A stretch of DNA of 64,000 bases from Defluviitalea raffinosedens (GTDB lineage: Bacteria > Bacillota > Clostridia > Lachnospirales > Defluviitaleaceae): contig NZ_JAFBEP010000007.1 of NCBI RefSeq assembly GCF_016908775.1, positions 62,001 through 126,000 of the forward strand, given 5' to 3'. The notes beneath the pieces were generated by a model. That model had not been told where the DNA came from. It saw only the letters and a list, made by a program, of their open reading frames with translations, and did no database searches. This document shows positions 52,861 to 61,678 of this stretch, piece by piece. The first letter of the stretch is position 1. Each line of letters starts with the position of its first letter. Both the position numbers and the translations under genes were made by a program.

Positions 52861-55542
52861 ATGAAAAGATATATAGAAATGTTAAGAAATGTCCTTATCA
52901 TGTGGCTTATTTTTATAACAAGTTTTGGAAGCAGCATTCAAGTTGCAGCGGCCGATTATCAAAGAGTGGCAAAGGTCTCAGAGTTAAGTGGCGAAGTTGG
53001 TGTACTTAGAGCCGGAGGAGAAAAAAGCATCTCTGCATTTAAAGGTATGGGTTTAAATCAGGGAGATACGATTATTACGAAAAAAGATTCCTGGGTTCGG
53101 GTAATATTGGATAATGACAAAGAAGTAAAAATAGGGCCTAGTACAAAAATAATGGTTAAGGAGTTAAAGGGCTCTGCCGTTGCTGAAAGTACAGAACTTC
53201 AGCTATGGACCGGTAATGTTTTTAATCATGTGCAGAAAAAACTCAATGCGAATTCGAAATATGAAATACACACACCGACAGCAGTTATGGGTGTAAGAGG
53301 AACAGAGTATTTTGCAAAGCAATCACAGGAAGGCACTGAAGTTACGGTTATAGAGGGAACAGTAGAAGTAACTTCAGCTGATCAATCTTCATCTACAGAG
53401 GTTAATAGTCTTCAAAGGTTAACGATTTTTGGTGATACTGGTATTCAAAACCTAGAATCAATCAATTTAGACGAATTAGATTTGTTTACACTTCAAACTC
53501 TCCTTGAATTATTGGAAAGATATCCAGGAGTTATTGACATAGATAAAGACGAGGTGGAGAATTTAATACAGAAAAAGCAAGAAGAGGAAAAGCAGTCAGA
53601 GAATGAGGAACAAGAACCCCCAAGAGTGATTACGGAAGGGAATAATAGCAGTGCTACAGGAGGATCGTCTTCATCTGGAGGAGGATCGCCTTCAACCAGC
53701 AGAGTAAGAAAAATTGTATATGTGAAAGATGAGAATGGAAATGCAATAGAAGGCGCAAAGGTAACGCTAATCAATGTGAATGAAGGATCTGGGGCAGCAA
53801 TAGAGAGAACAACAGGAAGCAATGGAGAAGATATTTTTGAAGTAACGCCTGGTTCATACATCGTAGAGGTATCGAAGGAAGGATATGAAGGAAGGAACGT
53901 AGAGGTAACAATAAATGCAGGGGAAAATCCATTAACGGAGATTATCCTTACCCAGAATGATTTTGAAGCTGAATTGCTACCGATGAATGTTGAATCAACT
54001 ACAGCTGTTGTTCGTTTCAATTCTTCATTACATGAAAACATTTTAAACACAGATATTGATGAAATTATTTCAGACATTGAAATAAAGGATTCAATGGGCG
54101 GTTATCAATCCATCAAGGACTTAATAAGGGAAGTTCGTAGGAGTTCAATGTATGATGGTAATTATACAATATTAATATTAACATTTAAGGATGACTTATA
54201 TGCTTTGGATGATAAAAAGGTTCTAAGAATTGCTTTTACAGACCAAGTGAAGGACAAAAATAATACAGTATTGAAAGACAGGAACATCGAAGCACCTTTT
54301 GTAGAAGATTATTTTGCCCGAGTGGATGCTGATAATAATGAATTATTATTTAAAAAAGCAATAAAAGATTACGGTATCCAGATTGACATTGCCTTAGATC
54401 CTTCTGGTTATTATGAATATCAATGGGCGGATGACATCACTCAAAATGCTGATAAAATTAAGAAATTGATCAATGGATTTTTTGCTTATACTGACCAGGA
54501 TGCATGGAAAAAAGTACAAGAAGCAATGTTTAAAAAGATAGATTCAGGATTATCAGATGTTGTAGCACTCACTGAAATATATGGAGAGGAAATGCTTGTG
54601 CTTAAATTCCCGGCAGTACCGGATTATGACATTTCACAAATACAGAAAGTAGAACTGATCATTCCAAAGGAAGCTTTGAAAAATTCTGATTCAGATTTAT
54701 TAGCTCTTTCAAATCTCGTGATTGATGATTATAATGCTTTGATCACTCATGGACTAAATCCTAACCATGATTTAGATACACCTGCATGGATTATAACAGA
54801 TGGATTAGATATGGATGCTTCTTTTTCTGACTCATGGGCTTATAATATTAAGCTGGAGTTTAGCGTGTATGACGAAGAAGTAGGAAAAACAGTTTATTAT
54901 AGAACTGGAGCGCTTGCAGATGACTTTAGCGCTGATATGATTGAAAGACCCGAAATCACTCACATTATCAGAAATCTTTCAAACAATGAAGGAGGAGTAT
55001 TATCTGATCAAGTTAGTGTTCATACTGTCAATGTCGGTAACAGAGAAGAACTGATATTAATAACTGAAGGCAGAGGAGCAGATGCCAAACTTGAATTTGC
55101 AATCGTGGGTCTTGATGAGTGCAATGAGGGGGAAAGAAGTGACATCCAAGCTGCTGTTGAAACCGCTTTTGGAATGATCAACGGTCAAACTAGTTTTGGA
55201 GGCAATATTTCAGATTATGAGGCTGACTTGAAAGTTGGATTTAAAGTTAACAATGAAAAATATTACATTCAAGAATCGTTAAAAGAATTATTTAATGGAG
55301 ATGCAGAAGATATATGGGTAGCCATCGGAGATGCTAGAAATGAGGATAATCTTTTAAGTGAATTAGCTGTAGTTAGTAAATTCGATAATGACGAAACGGT
55401 TATTGCAATTGTTGTTGGTCCCAATGATACGATTGAGTTTTTTGTAGAGTTTAGCAGTATTCCTCAACCTCTAGCAAGAGTACTTGCCGATATTATTGGA
55501 GAAGCTTTCGGTTTGGAAGCCAGTGTTGAATTTGATGAATAG
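52861..55542 (+). CDS. Large secreted FecR-domain protein with CnaB/carboxypeptidase-regulatory-like domain
   Basis: An 893-residue exported protein. Signal peptide to about AAADYQ (35), FecR-type domain about 40-165 (EVKIGPSTKIMVKEL, HTPTAVMGVRGTEYF), a Gly/Ser-rich linker near 265-283, a carboxypeptidase-regulatory-like (CnaB-type) beta domain about 284-366 (GNAIEGAKVTLI), then 500 residues with no recognised family. No sortase motif or C-terminal anchor is seen. FecR domains commonly work in envelope signalling. The ATG at 52861 lies five bases after GGAGGG; the reading from 52774 would lack a site and includes the promoter region. Confidence 0.82.
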   Translation: MKRYIEMLRNVLIMWLIFITSFGSSIQVAAADYQRVAKVSELSGEVGVLRAGGEKSISAFKGMGLNQGDTIITKKDSWVRVILDNDKEVKIGPSTKIMVKELKGSAVAESTELQLWTGNVFNHVQKKLNANSKYEIHTPTAVMGVRGTEYFAKQSQEGTEVTVIEGTVEVTSADQSSSTEVNSLQRLTIFGDTGIQNLESINLDELDLFTLQTLLELLERYPGVIDIDKDEVENLIQKKQEEEKQSENEEQEPPRVITEGNNSSATGGSSSSGGGSPSTSRVRKIVYVKDENGNAIEGAKVTLINVNEGSGAAIERTTGSNGEDIFEVTPGSYIVEVSKEGYEGRNVEVTINAGENPLTEIILTQNDFEAELLPMNVESTTAVVRFNSSLHENILNTDIDEIISDIEIKDSMGGYQSIKDLIREVRRSSMYDGNYTILILTFKDDLYALDDKKVLRIAFTDQVKDKNNTVLKDRNIEAPFVEDYFARVDADNNELLFKKAIKDYGIQIDIALDPSGYYEYQWADDITQNADKIKKLINGFFAYTDQDAWKKVQEAMFKKIDSGLSDVVALTEIYGEEMLVLKFPAVPDYDISQIQKVELIIPKEALKNSDSDLLALSNLVIDDYNALITHGLNPNHDLDTPAWIITDGLDMDASFSDSWAYNIKLEFSVYDEEVGKTVYYRTGALADDFSADMIERPEITHIIRNLSNNEGGVLSDQVSVHTVNVGNREELILITEGRGADAKLEFAIVGLDECNEGERSDIQAAVETAFGMINGQTSFGGNISDYEADLKVGFKVNNEKYYIQESLKELFNGDAEDIWVAIGDARNEDNLLSELAVVSKFDNDETVIAIVVGPNDTIEFFVEFSSIPQPLARVLADIIGEAFGLEASVEFDE

Positions 55543-55554
55543 TACGCAGATCAT

Positions 55555-55595
55555 TATCCCTCCAACTATCTTTTGATAGCTAGAGGGATATTTTT
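55555..55595 (+). terminator. Terminator after the FecR-domain gene
   Basis: TATCCCTC and GAGGGATA pair, with an inner stem CTATC/GATAG, followed by TTTTT. It separates the FecR gene from the NHL-cyclase operon. Confidence 0.8.
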
Positions 55596-55766
55596 GTCAT
55601 CTCCCTTAGAAGATATATTCAAAAACTCTTAGAACTTAAGCAAGAGACAGGAGCTTTTGGACGCTGGGTTATATCTTTGAGGAAATAAAAGTAAAAGGAA
55701 AAGCGCAGGGAGCTTCTGTTAATCAATGAAAGTTCTAAACTGTTGTAAAATAGTAAACATTAAAAA

Positions 55767-55795
55767 TAGACAATGATTTAAAAATATATTATTAT
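55767..55795 (+). promoter_or_regulatory. Promoter of the NHL/CHASE2-cyclase operon
   Basis: TAGACA (55767-55772), a 17-base spacer, TATTAT (55790-55795), nearly the same as the FecR-gene promoter. Confidence 0.6.
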
Positions 55796-55829
55796 TAATA
55801 TATGAATTGCAATATCAGGAGTATATAGA

Positions 55830-57266
55830 ATGAAAAAAGTGTTTTTAACCTTGATGATGCTCATTTTTGTTTTTTCAAATACAGTTTTCGTAAACGCCGA
55901 AGAGGTAAATTTTGAGTCCATTGGTTCAGGGAATTTGGGATACAAGGACGGAGATTTTTCTGTGGCGGAATTCAGATTCCCTTATGGCATTATAAAAAAC
56001 AAAGATGGGGAAATTTTTGTTGCGGATTCTTACAATCATGTGATTCGCAAGATTTCGGGCGGCAAAGTATCGACTATAGGGGCTTATTCAAAATATGTGG
56101 ATCATTATGGATTCCCTACAGGGGCATATGTAGATGGTGGGATCGCTGAAGCAAGATTTAATGAGCCAAGGGATATAGCCATTGATTCTAAAGGAAATAT
56201 TTTTGTTGTGGATACAGGCAATCATGTCATCAGAGTGATAAAAGATAATAAAGTATATACCTTTGCAGGAGCAGGAGAAGCTGGTTTTGCAGATAAAAAA
56301 GGAACAGAAGCTAAGTTTAATCAACCTTCAGGAATTGCCATTGATAAAGATGACAATTTATACATTGCTGATACCTTAAATCATGTGATCAGAAAGATCA
56401 CTCCAGCGGGAGAGATATCCACCTATGCGGGGAAGAGAAGTGACGATGGTGACTATCAGGATGGAAGCCTTGAAGAAGCCAGGTTTAATGAGCCTACAGG
56501 ATTGGCAATAGACGGGCAGGGAACGCTGTATGTTGCTGACAGTGGCAATCAAAGAATCAGAATAATTAAAGATAATAAAGTAATTACAATTGCAGGAAGT
56601 GGTACAGAAAAAAATGATGCAGGATATATAATTGGAGGATATAAAGATGGTGCTGCTTCACAGGCGCAGTTTAATTTCCCCAAAGGAATCGATGTGTCAA
56701 ATGAAGGAATGATTTTGATCGGAGATATGTTTAATAATCAAATCCGAGTGATTAAAGACAATCAAGTATATACCTTAAAAACTGCAGATGGGGTACTTTA
56801 TGGCCCTGTAGGAATATCATACAGTAATGGATCCCTATATGTTTCTGATATGTGGAACAATAAGGTTAAAAAATTTGAAGTCAACGAAAGCAACCTTATC
56901 CAGGTTGAAGAAACAGAAGGGGAAGATTTTTTGCAAATTACTTTGATTCCTGGAGAAATTCAAGTTTGGGTTAACGGAAGTAAAGTAGAATTTACAGATG
57001 TAAAGCCTTATAAGGATAATGGAAAGGTTATGGTTCCTATTCGAAAACTCAGTGAGAGTTTAGGCGCGAAAGTTACATATGATGCAGCTAAGAAGGAAAT
57101 AACGATTCAAAAGGACGAATGGAAAAAGCAAATTTTTATTAATAAGGATCCAGTTATCCTTAAAGATGGAAGAATCCTGGTGCATACAAGATTTTTGGCA
57201 GAAAACTTAGGTTATCATGTTGAATGGTTAGATGAATACGATACAGTACTTGTGACACTCCCATGA
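55830..57266 (+). CDS. Secreted NHL-repeat protein with stalk (copper amine oxidase N-terminal-like) domain
   Basis: A 478-residue exported protein. Signal peptide to about VNAEEV (24); five or more NHL-type beta-propeller repeats at about 40-350 (repeating 'ARFNEPRDIAID', 'LYVADSGNQRIRII'); a C-terminal stalk domain at about 375-478 with VPIRKLSESLGAKV and RILVHTRFLAENLGYHV, a typical clostridial wall-associated module. The propeller probably binds a ligand or partner outside the cell. It shares an operon with the CHASE2 cyclase, 20 bases ahead of its start, so it may be part of the sensor. Confidence 0.87.
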   Translation: MKKVFLTLMMLIFVFSNTVFVNAEEVNFESIGSGNLGYKDGDFSVAEFRFPYGIIKNKDGEIFVADSYNHVIRKISGGKVSTIGAYSKYVDHYGFPTGAYVDGGIAEARFNEPRDIAIDSKGNIFVVDTGNHVIRVIKDNKVYTFAGAGEAGFADKKGTEAKFNQPSGIAIDKDDNLYIADTLNHVIRKITPAGEISTYAGKRSDDGDYQDGSLEEARFNEPTGLAIDGQGTLYVADSGNQRIRIIKDNKVITIAGSGTEKNDAGYIIGGYKDGAASQAQFNFPKGIDVSNEGMILIGDMFNNQIRVIKDNQVYTLKTADGVLYGPVGISYSNGSLYVSDMWNNKVKKFEVNESNLIQVEETEGEDFLQITLIPGEIQVWVNGSKVEFTDVKPYKDNGKVMVPIRKLSESLGAKVTYDAAKKEITIQKDEWKKQIFINKDPVILKDGRILVHTRFLAENLGYHVEWLDEYDTVLVTLP

Positions 57267-57286
57267 TTAATTTTGGAGGGATATTC

Positions 57287-59053
57287 TTGAACAAAAAATC
57301 TTTATATTTTATGATTTGCTTATTCTTAGTCTTTAGTTTATTTACATATTTTAATACTTTTGAAACTTTAGAAAGTAATTTGCAGGATAGTTTGCTCCGA
57401 AGCAATAAGAATAAGCAAATAGATACCCGTGTTGTGGTGGTGGGAATTGATGAGGAAAGTCTTGGCCAGATTGGTCAGTGGCCCTGGCCAAGAAGCGTCC
57501 ATGGTGCTCTGTTGAACACCATATCCCAGGGGAGCCCAGCGGTTATAGGTATAGATGTTATTTTTTCAGAACCAGCCCCAGATCCGGAGGAAGATGCTAT
57601 TTTTGTAGATGCTGTTAAAAATAACGGATCCGTAGTGATTCCCGTATATGGGATTTTCGACGAAACGATAAAAGCAGAGGAAATGAAAACAGATGAATTG
57701 ATGGAACCATTTCCTGAGCTAAAAGAAGCATCTGTTCAGGGGCATATCAATACCATTCCTGACAAGGATGGTGTAATCAGAAAAACCATCTTGCACTTTG
57801 ATTATCAGGGGGAAAAAATAGAAAGCTTTGCGTGGACTTTATATAAGAAGTACATGGAGCAGCATGGGCAGCAACCCAATATAGAAGATTTGCCACTGGA
57901 TGCATGGAACAGGATGTTGATTGATTTTTCAGGAAAACCCGGAGAAGTAGAATATGTATCCTATGCCAGTGTGCTGTCAGGAGAAGTACCACCGGAATAT
58001 TTTGAAGACAGGATTGTATTGGTAGGTCCCTATGGTATGGGAATTGCCGATATGTATCTGACTCCGTTGGATCACGGTACGCCTATGCACGGAGTAGAAA
58101 TTCATGCAAATATTGTTCAGAATTTATTAAATGGAAATTATAAACGCTCAGCGTCATTTTTTGTTAACTTAATAATACTCATTGCATTTTCGATTTTTAG
58201 TTATTACTTTTTCAGAAAATATTCTCCGGGATGGATGTTTGTTTTGCTGATGTCCGTTATAGGCTTATACATTGTCATTGCCAAGGGGGTTTATGAAAAG
58301 AATATTGTTTTATCCATTGCTTATCCTGTACTGTTGCTTATTTTTACTTATATTTTTGCTATTGCCTTTAGATATATTCAAGAAGCTCTTGAACGCAAGC
58401 GAGTGACAGAAGTCTTTGGACGTTATGTTGCACCGCAGGTTGTGGAAAAGATATTAAGTGAAGGTAAAGAAGGCTTGAAACTGGGAGGCATCAGAAAAGA
58501 AATCAGCGTTTTGTTTGTGGATATCAGAGGATTTACTCCTCTTTCGGAAAAAGCGGAACCTGAAGAAATTGTTGAGATTTTAAATAATTATTTGAATCTT
58601 TGTGCAGAATCTATCTTTGCCTGTGGAGGAACACTGGATAAATTTATCGGAGATGCTACCATGGCTATCTTTAATGCACCTTTGAATTTAGAAGATCATG
58701 CTTTTAAGGCAGTGCAAACAGCATGGAGAATGAAAGAAGGTTCCAAAGCGTTAAAGGAAAAACTCCTTGAACGCTTTGGAAGAACGGTCGAATTTGGTAT
58801 TGGTGTCAATACAGGAATTGCGGTTATTGGAAATATTGGAGCACAAGTAAGAATGGATTATACAGCCATAGGAGATACGGTTAATACTGCAGCAAGGCTT
58901 GAAAGCAATGCAAAGCCGGGACAAATCTTGATCAGCCAGGCTACATATGAAAAAGTGAAAGATAAAGTAGATGTTACACCTTTGGGAGAAATTAAAGTGA
59001 AAGGGAAAGAACAAGGAGTCCCGGTTTATCAGTTGGATGGAATAAAAGAATAA
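57287..59053 (+). CDS. CHASE2-domain class III adenylate cyclase
   Basis: A 588-residue receptor cyclase: N-terminal membrane helix (5-22), extracellular CHASE2 domain about 30-275 (VGIDEESLGQIGQWPWPR, IGIDVIFSEPAPDPEED), three membrane helices at about 288-360, then a class III cyclase domain (400-580). The catalytic metal aspartates are in LFVDIRGFT and KFIGDATMAI; substrate selection residues (Lys in LDKFIGD, Asp in AIGDTVNTAARLE) indicate ATP, so cAMP is expected. Translation starts best at the TTG 57287, six bases after TTGGAGGG; the ATG at 57263 overlaps the upstream gene but has no site. Confidence 0.9.
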   Translation: MNKKSLYFMICLFLVFSLFTYFNTFETLESNLQDSLLRSNKNKQIDTRVVVVGIDEESLGQIGQWPWPRSVHGALLNTISQGSPAVIGIDVIFSEPAPDPEEDAIFVDAVKNNGSVVIPVYGIFDETIKAEEMKTDELMEPFPELKEASVQGHINTIPDKDGVIRKTILHFDYQGEKIESFAWTLYKKYMEQHGQQPNIEDLPLDAWNRMLIDFSGKPGEVEYVSYASVLSGEVPPEYFEDRIVLVGPYGMGIADMYLTPLDHGTPMHGVEIHANIVQNLLNGNYKRSASFFVNLIILIAFSIFSYYFFRKYSPGWMFVLLMSVIGLYIVIAKGVYEKNIVLSIAYPVLLLIFTYIFAIAFRYIQEALERKRVTEVFGRYVAPQVVEKILSEGKEGLKLGGIRKEISVLFVDIRGFTPLSEKAEPEEIVEILNNYLNLCAESIFACGGTLDKFIGDATMAIFNAPLNLEDHAFKAVQTAWRMKEGSKALKEKLLERFGRTVEFGIGVNTGIAVIGNIGAQVRMDYTAIGDTVNTAARLESNAKPGQILISQATYEKVKDKVDVTPLGEIKVKGKEQGVPVYQLDGIKE

Positions 59054-59056
59054 GAT

Positions 59057-59107
59057 AAAAAGCTCTTTCATTGATCGCCGAAGAAAGATCAGTGAGGGAG
59101 CTTTTTA
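59057..59107 (+). terminator. Terminator of the NHL-cyclase operon
   Basis: AAAAAGCTC with an extended TTGATC arm pairs with GATCA...GGAGCTTTTT. Confidence 0.8.
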
Positions 59108-59232
59108 CTTGTGGAAAATAAAGAAGTTTAATGTCAGGAAGATATTAGACTCAGGCTGAAACCAATTACATTATAAAAAAGATACGTTATAATATTATAA
59201 ATAATCCAATAAGCATTTTTGGAGGTGAGGTT

Positions 59233-59910
59233 TTGAAGATTTTACTCGTTGAAGATGACAGAACCATTGCCAGTGGTTTGGAGTATTCTCTGGAACAGGA
59301 AGGGTATAATGTGGTGATTTGTTATGATGTTATGTCAGGGAAAAAAGCTTTAATGGAAAATCAATTTGATTTATGCCTTTTGGATTTATCTTTGCCCGAC
59401 GGAAGCGGATACGAATTATGTAAAGCAGCAAGAGAAAAATGGGATATCCCCATCATATTTTTGACGGCTTGTGATGAAGAGGTCAATGTGGTCATGGGAC
59501 TTGATATGGGAGCTGATGACTATATCACAAAGCCTTTTAGGGTCAGAGAACTTATTTCTCGTATCAAATCTGTACTAAGAAGGTATCAAAAGGGTATGCA
59601 ATCAAAGCACATTCTGGAGTTGGGAGATATACGAATCAATACCCTTGATGCAAAAGTGTATAAAAGTGGGAAGGAAGTTAATCTTACGCCTTTAGAGTAT
59701 CGTTTATTACTAGTATTTGCTAATAATGAAGGACAAGTTTTGTCACGAGGTCAGTTATTAGAAGGTATCTGGGATGTGGCCGGGGATTTTGTCAATGACA
59801 ATACGCTCACGGTGTATATCAAAAGGATTCGTGAAAAGATAGAAGACGATCCTCAAAATCCAGCGATTATCAAAACGATTCGGGGTCTTGGCTACAAGGT
59901 TGGTGATTAA
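59233..59910 (+). CDS. Response regulator, OmpR/PhoB family
   Basis: A 225-residue regulator: receiver domain with acidic pocket EDD (7-9), phospho-acceptor D51 in LLDLSLPDGSG, the TAC switch threonine and KPF lysine, then a winged-helix domain (about 130-223) with NDNTLTVYIKRIREKIEDD and TIRGLGYKVGD. TTG start at 59233 with GGAGGTGAGG. It precedes the histidine kinase by one base and an ABC transporter; it probably activates the latter, which has direct repeats upstream of its -10 box. Confidence 0.93.
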   Translation: MKILLVEDDRTIASGLEYSLEQEGYNVVICYDVMSGKKALMENQFDLCLLDLSLPDGSGYELCKAAREKWDIPIIFLTACDEEVNVVMGLDMGADDYITKPFRVRELISRIKSVLRRYQKGMQSKHILELGDIRINTLDAKVYKSGKEVNLTPLEYRLLLVFANNEGQVLSRGQLLEGIWDVAGDFVNDNTLTVYIKRIREKIEDDPQNPAIIKTIRGLGYKVGD

Positions 59911-59911
59911 T

Positions 59912-60916
59912 ATGTTTCGCAATAGGGAAATACGACATTTTACTATTATTGTGTTCCTGATATTTGCTGCAGGGACTGTCTCTATATCTGTTCTGAATCC
60001 AGTTGCTGGTGTCATAGCTGCGATGACTTTTCTGCTTATTATAGGCTGCAGTTTTTACTATACCCTAAAACGATATAAAGAAATAAAAGAACTTTCCGGG
60101 TATTTGAGGATGATTTCCAATGGAGATTACACATTGGATATTCGGGATAACCGGGAGGGAGAGTTAAGCATTCTTAAAAATGAAATATACAAAGTAACCC
60201 TTATGCTTTCCAAACAAGGACAACTCCTTAAAAAAGAAAAAGAGCAGTTAGCAGATGCCCTCTCAGATATATCCCATCAGTTAAAAACTCCCCTGACTTC
60301 GATGACGGTTATGGTAGATTTATTAAGTAATGACAATCTGACAAAAGAAAAAAGAATTGAATTTACAAAAAATATTGAAGCACAGCTGGAGCGGATGGAA
60401 TGGCTTTTAACTTCTTTACTAAAACTATCTAAAATTGATGCTGGTACAGTAACCTTTAAAAAAGATAAGGTATTGGTATCCCAGCTAATTCAAAAAGCTG
60501 TCAATCCTTTGTTAATTCCAATGGAAATCAAAGAGCAGAAGCTCATTATAGAAGGGGAGGAGAGGGCAGCTTTTACAGGAGATATGAACTGGACAGCAGA
60601 AGCAATTCTAAATATTGTAAAAAACTGTATAGAGCATACCCCAAAAAGAGGAACAATTTCTGTCAGATTTCATGAAAATCCTTTGTATACGGAGATTAAA
60701 GTTTCAGATAATGGAGTGGGTATAGACAAAGAAGATCTCCCTTATATTTTTAAACGATTTTACAAAGGGAAAAATGCGAGTAAAGACAGTGTGGGCATAG
60801 GACTTGCCATGGCAAAGAGCATTGTAACCAGCCAAAATGGAGATCTAAGTGTTACAAGCAGGAAAAATCAAGGGACTGAATTCAGCATGAAATTCTATAA
60901 GAAATTAAGTGACTAA
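59912..60916 (+). CDS. Sensor histidine kinase, short-sensor (intramembrane-sensing) type
   Basis: A 334-residue kinase. Two membrane helices (about 9-27 and 31-50) with almost no extracellular loop, a HAMP-like linker, phospho-acceptor H122 in SDISHQLKTPLTSM, N box NIVKNCIEHT, G1 DNGVGID and G2 GIGLAMAKS. The lack of an outer domain is typical of BceS-like kinases that take their signal from an ABC transporter. The ATG at 59912 follows GGTGATT; the longer reading from 59888 overlaps the regulator. Co-transcribed with it. Confidence 0.9.
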   Translation: MFRNREIRHFTIIVFLIFAAGTVSISVLNPVAGVIAAMTFLLIIGCSFYYTLKRYKEIKELSGYLRMISNGDYTLDIRDNREGELSILKNEIYKVTLMLSKQGQLLKKEKEQLADALSDISHQLKTPLTSMTVMVDLLSNDNLTKEKRIEFTKNIEAQLERMEWLLTSLLKLSKIDAGTVTFKKDKVLVSQLIQKAVNPLLIPMEIKEQKLIIEGEERAAFTGDMNWTAEAILNIVKNCIEHTPKRGTISVRFHENPLYTEIKVSDNGVGIDKEDLPYIFKRFYKGKNASKDSVGIGLAMAKSIVTSQNGDLSVTSRKNQGTEFSMKFYKKLSD

Positions 60917-60962
60917 ATTGTAATAATTAAGTCACTGCAAAGTCATCTAAGGCAGTTATACT
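60908..60962 (+). promoter_or_regulatory. Candidate response-regulator binding site and promoter for the ABC genes
   Basis: Direct repeat AGTCACTGCAA / AGTCATCTAA (AGTCA at 60930 and 60941, 11-bp period) is preceded by an inverted repeat AGTGACT...AGTCACT (60908-60936). A TATACT -10 box lies at 60957-60962 without a good -35, as in activator-dependent promoters. The first part overlaps the kinase stop codon. Confidence 0.55.
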
Positions 60963-60994
60963 AAAACCACAATAAGAATTTTGGAGGTTATAAC

Positions 60995-61678
60995 ATGGAA
61001 ATATTAAGAGTAGAACATCTGTCTAAAATTTATGGCAGTGGTGATACTGCAGTTAAAGCCTTAAATGACGTTTCTTTTTCTATAGAAAAAGGAGAATTTG
61101 TTGCAATTATAGGGCCGTCTGGCTCCGGGAAATCTACACTATTACATATGCTCGGAGGAGTGGATATACCTACTGAGGGCAAAGTGTTTATTGACGGCAC
61201 AGACATTTACAATTTAGATGAAACGCAGCTGGCGATCTTTAGGCGCAGGCAAATAGGTTTGATTTATCAATTTTATAATCTTATTCCTGTACTTAATGTG
61301 GAAGAAAATATTACTTTGCCTTTGCTACTGGACGGCCATGAGGTTGACTATGAGCAGTTTCGTAATATTGTAAAAATACTTGGATTGGAAAACAGGCTAA
61401 AGCATTTGCCCAATCAACTCTCCGGTGGTCAGCAGCAAAGAGTATCCATAGGGCGAGCGATTATAAATAATCCCGCTTTGATGCTGGCGGATGAACCAAC
61501 AGGAAATCTCGACAGCAAAAACAGTCATGAGATCATAGAGCTTTTAAAAATGTTTAATAAGACTTATGAGCAGACGCTTGTTATCATTACCCATGATGAA
61601 CGGATTGCATTACAGGCAGACAGAATCATAGCTATCGAAGACGGGAAGATCACCAGAAACGAGGTGATTCGCCCATGA
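60995..61678 (+). CDS. ABC transporter ATP-binding protein (MacB/LolD/BceA type)
   Basis: A 227-residue ATPase: Walker A GPSGSGKST, Q-loop YQFYNLIP, signature LSGGQQQRVS, Walker B LMLADEPTGNLD and switch VIITHDE. It groups with the MacB/LolD/BceA family, which works with FtsX-type permeases in peptide export or detoxification. TGGAGG precedes the ATG. Its stop overlaps the next start by ATGA, so the ATPase and permease form one transporter. Position after a two-component system suggests an envelope-stress response. Confidence 0.92.
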   Translation: MEILRVEHLSKIYGSGDTAVKALNDVSFSIEKGEFVAIIGPSGSGKSTLLHMLGGVDIPTEGKVFIDGTDIYNLDETQLAIFRRRQIGLIYQFYNLIPVLNVEENITLPLLLDGHEVDYEQFRNIVKILGLENRLKHLPNQLSGGQQQRVSIGRAIINNPALMLADEPTGNLDSKNSHEIIELLKMFNKTYEQTLVIITHDERIALQADRIIAIEDGKITRNEVIRP

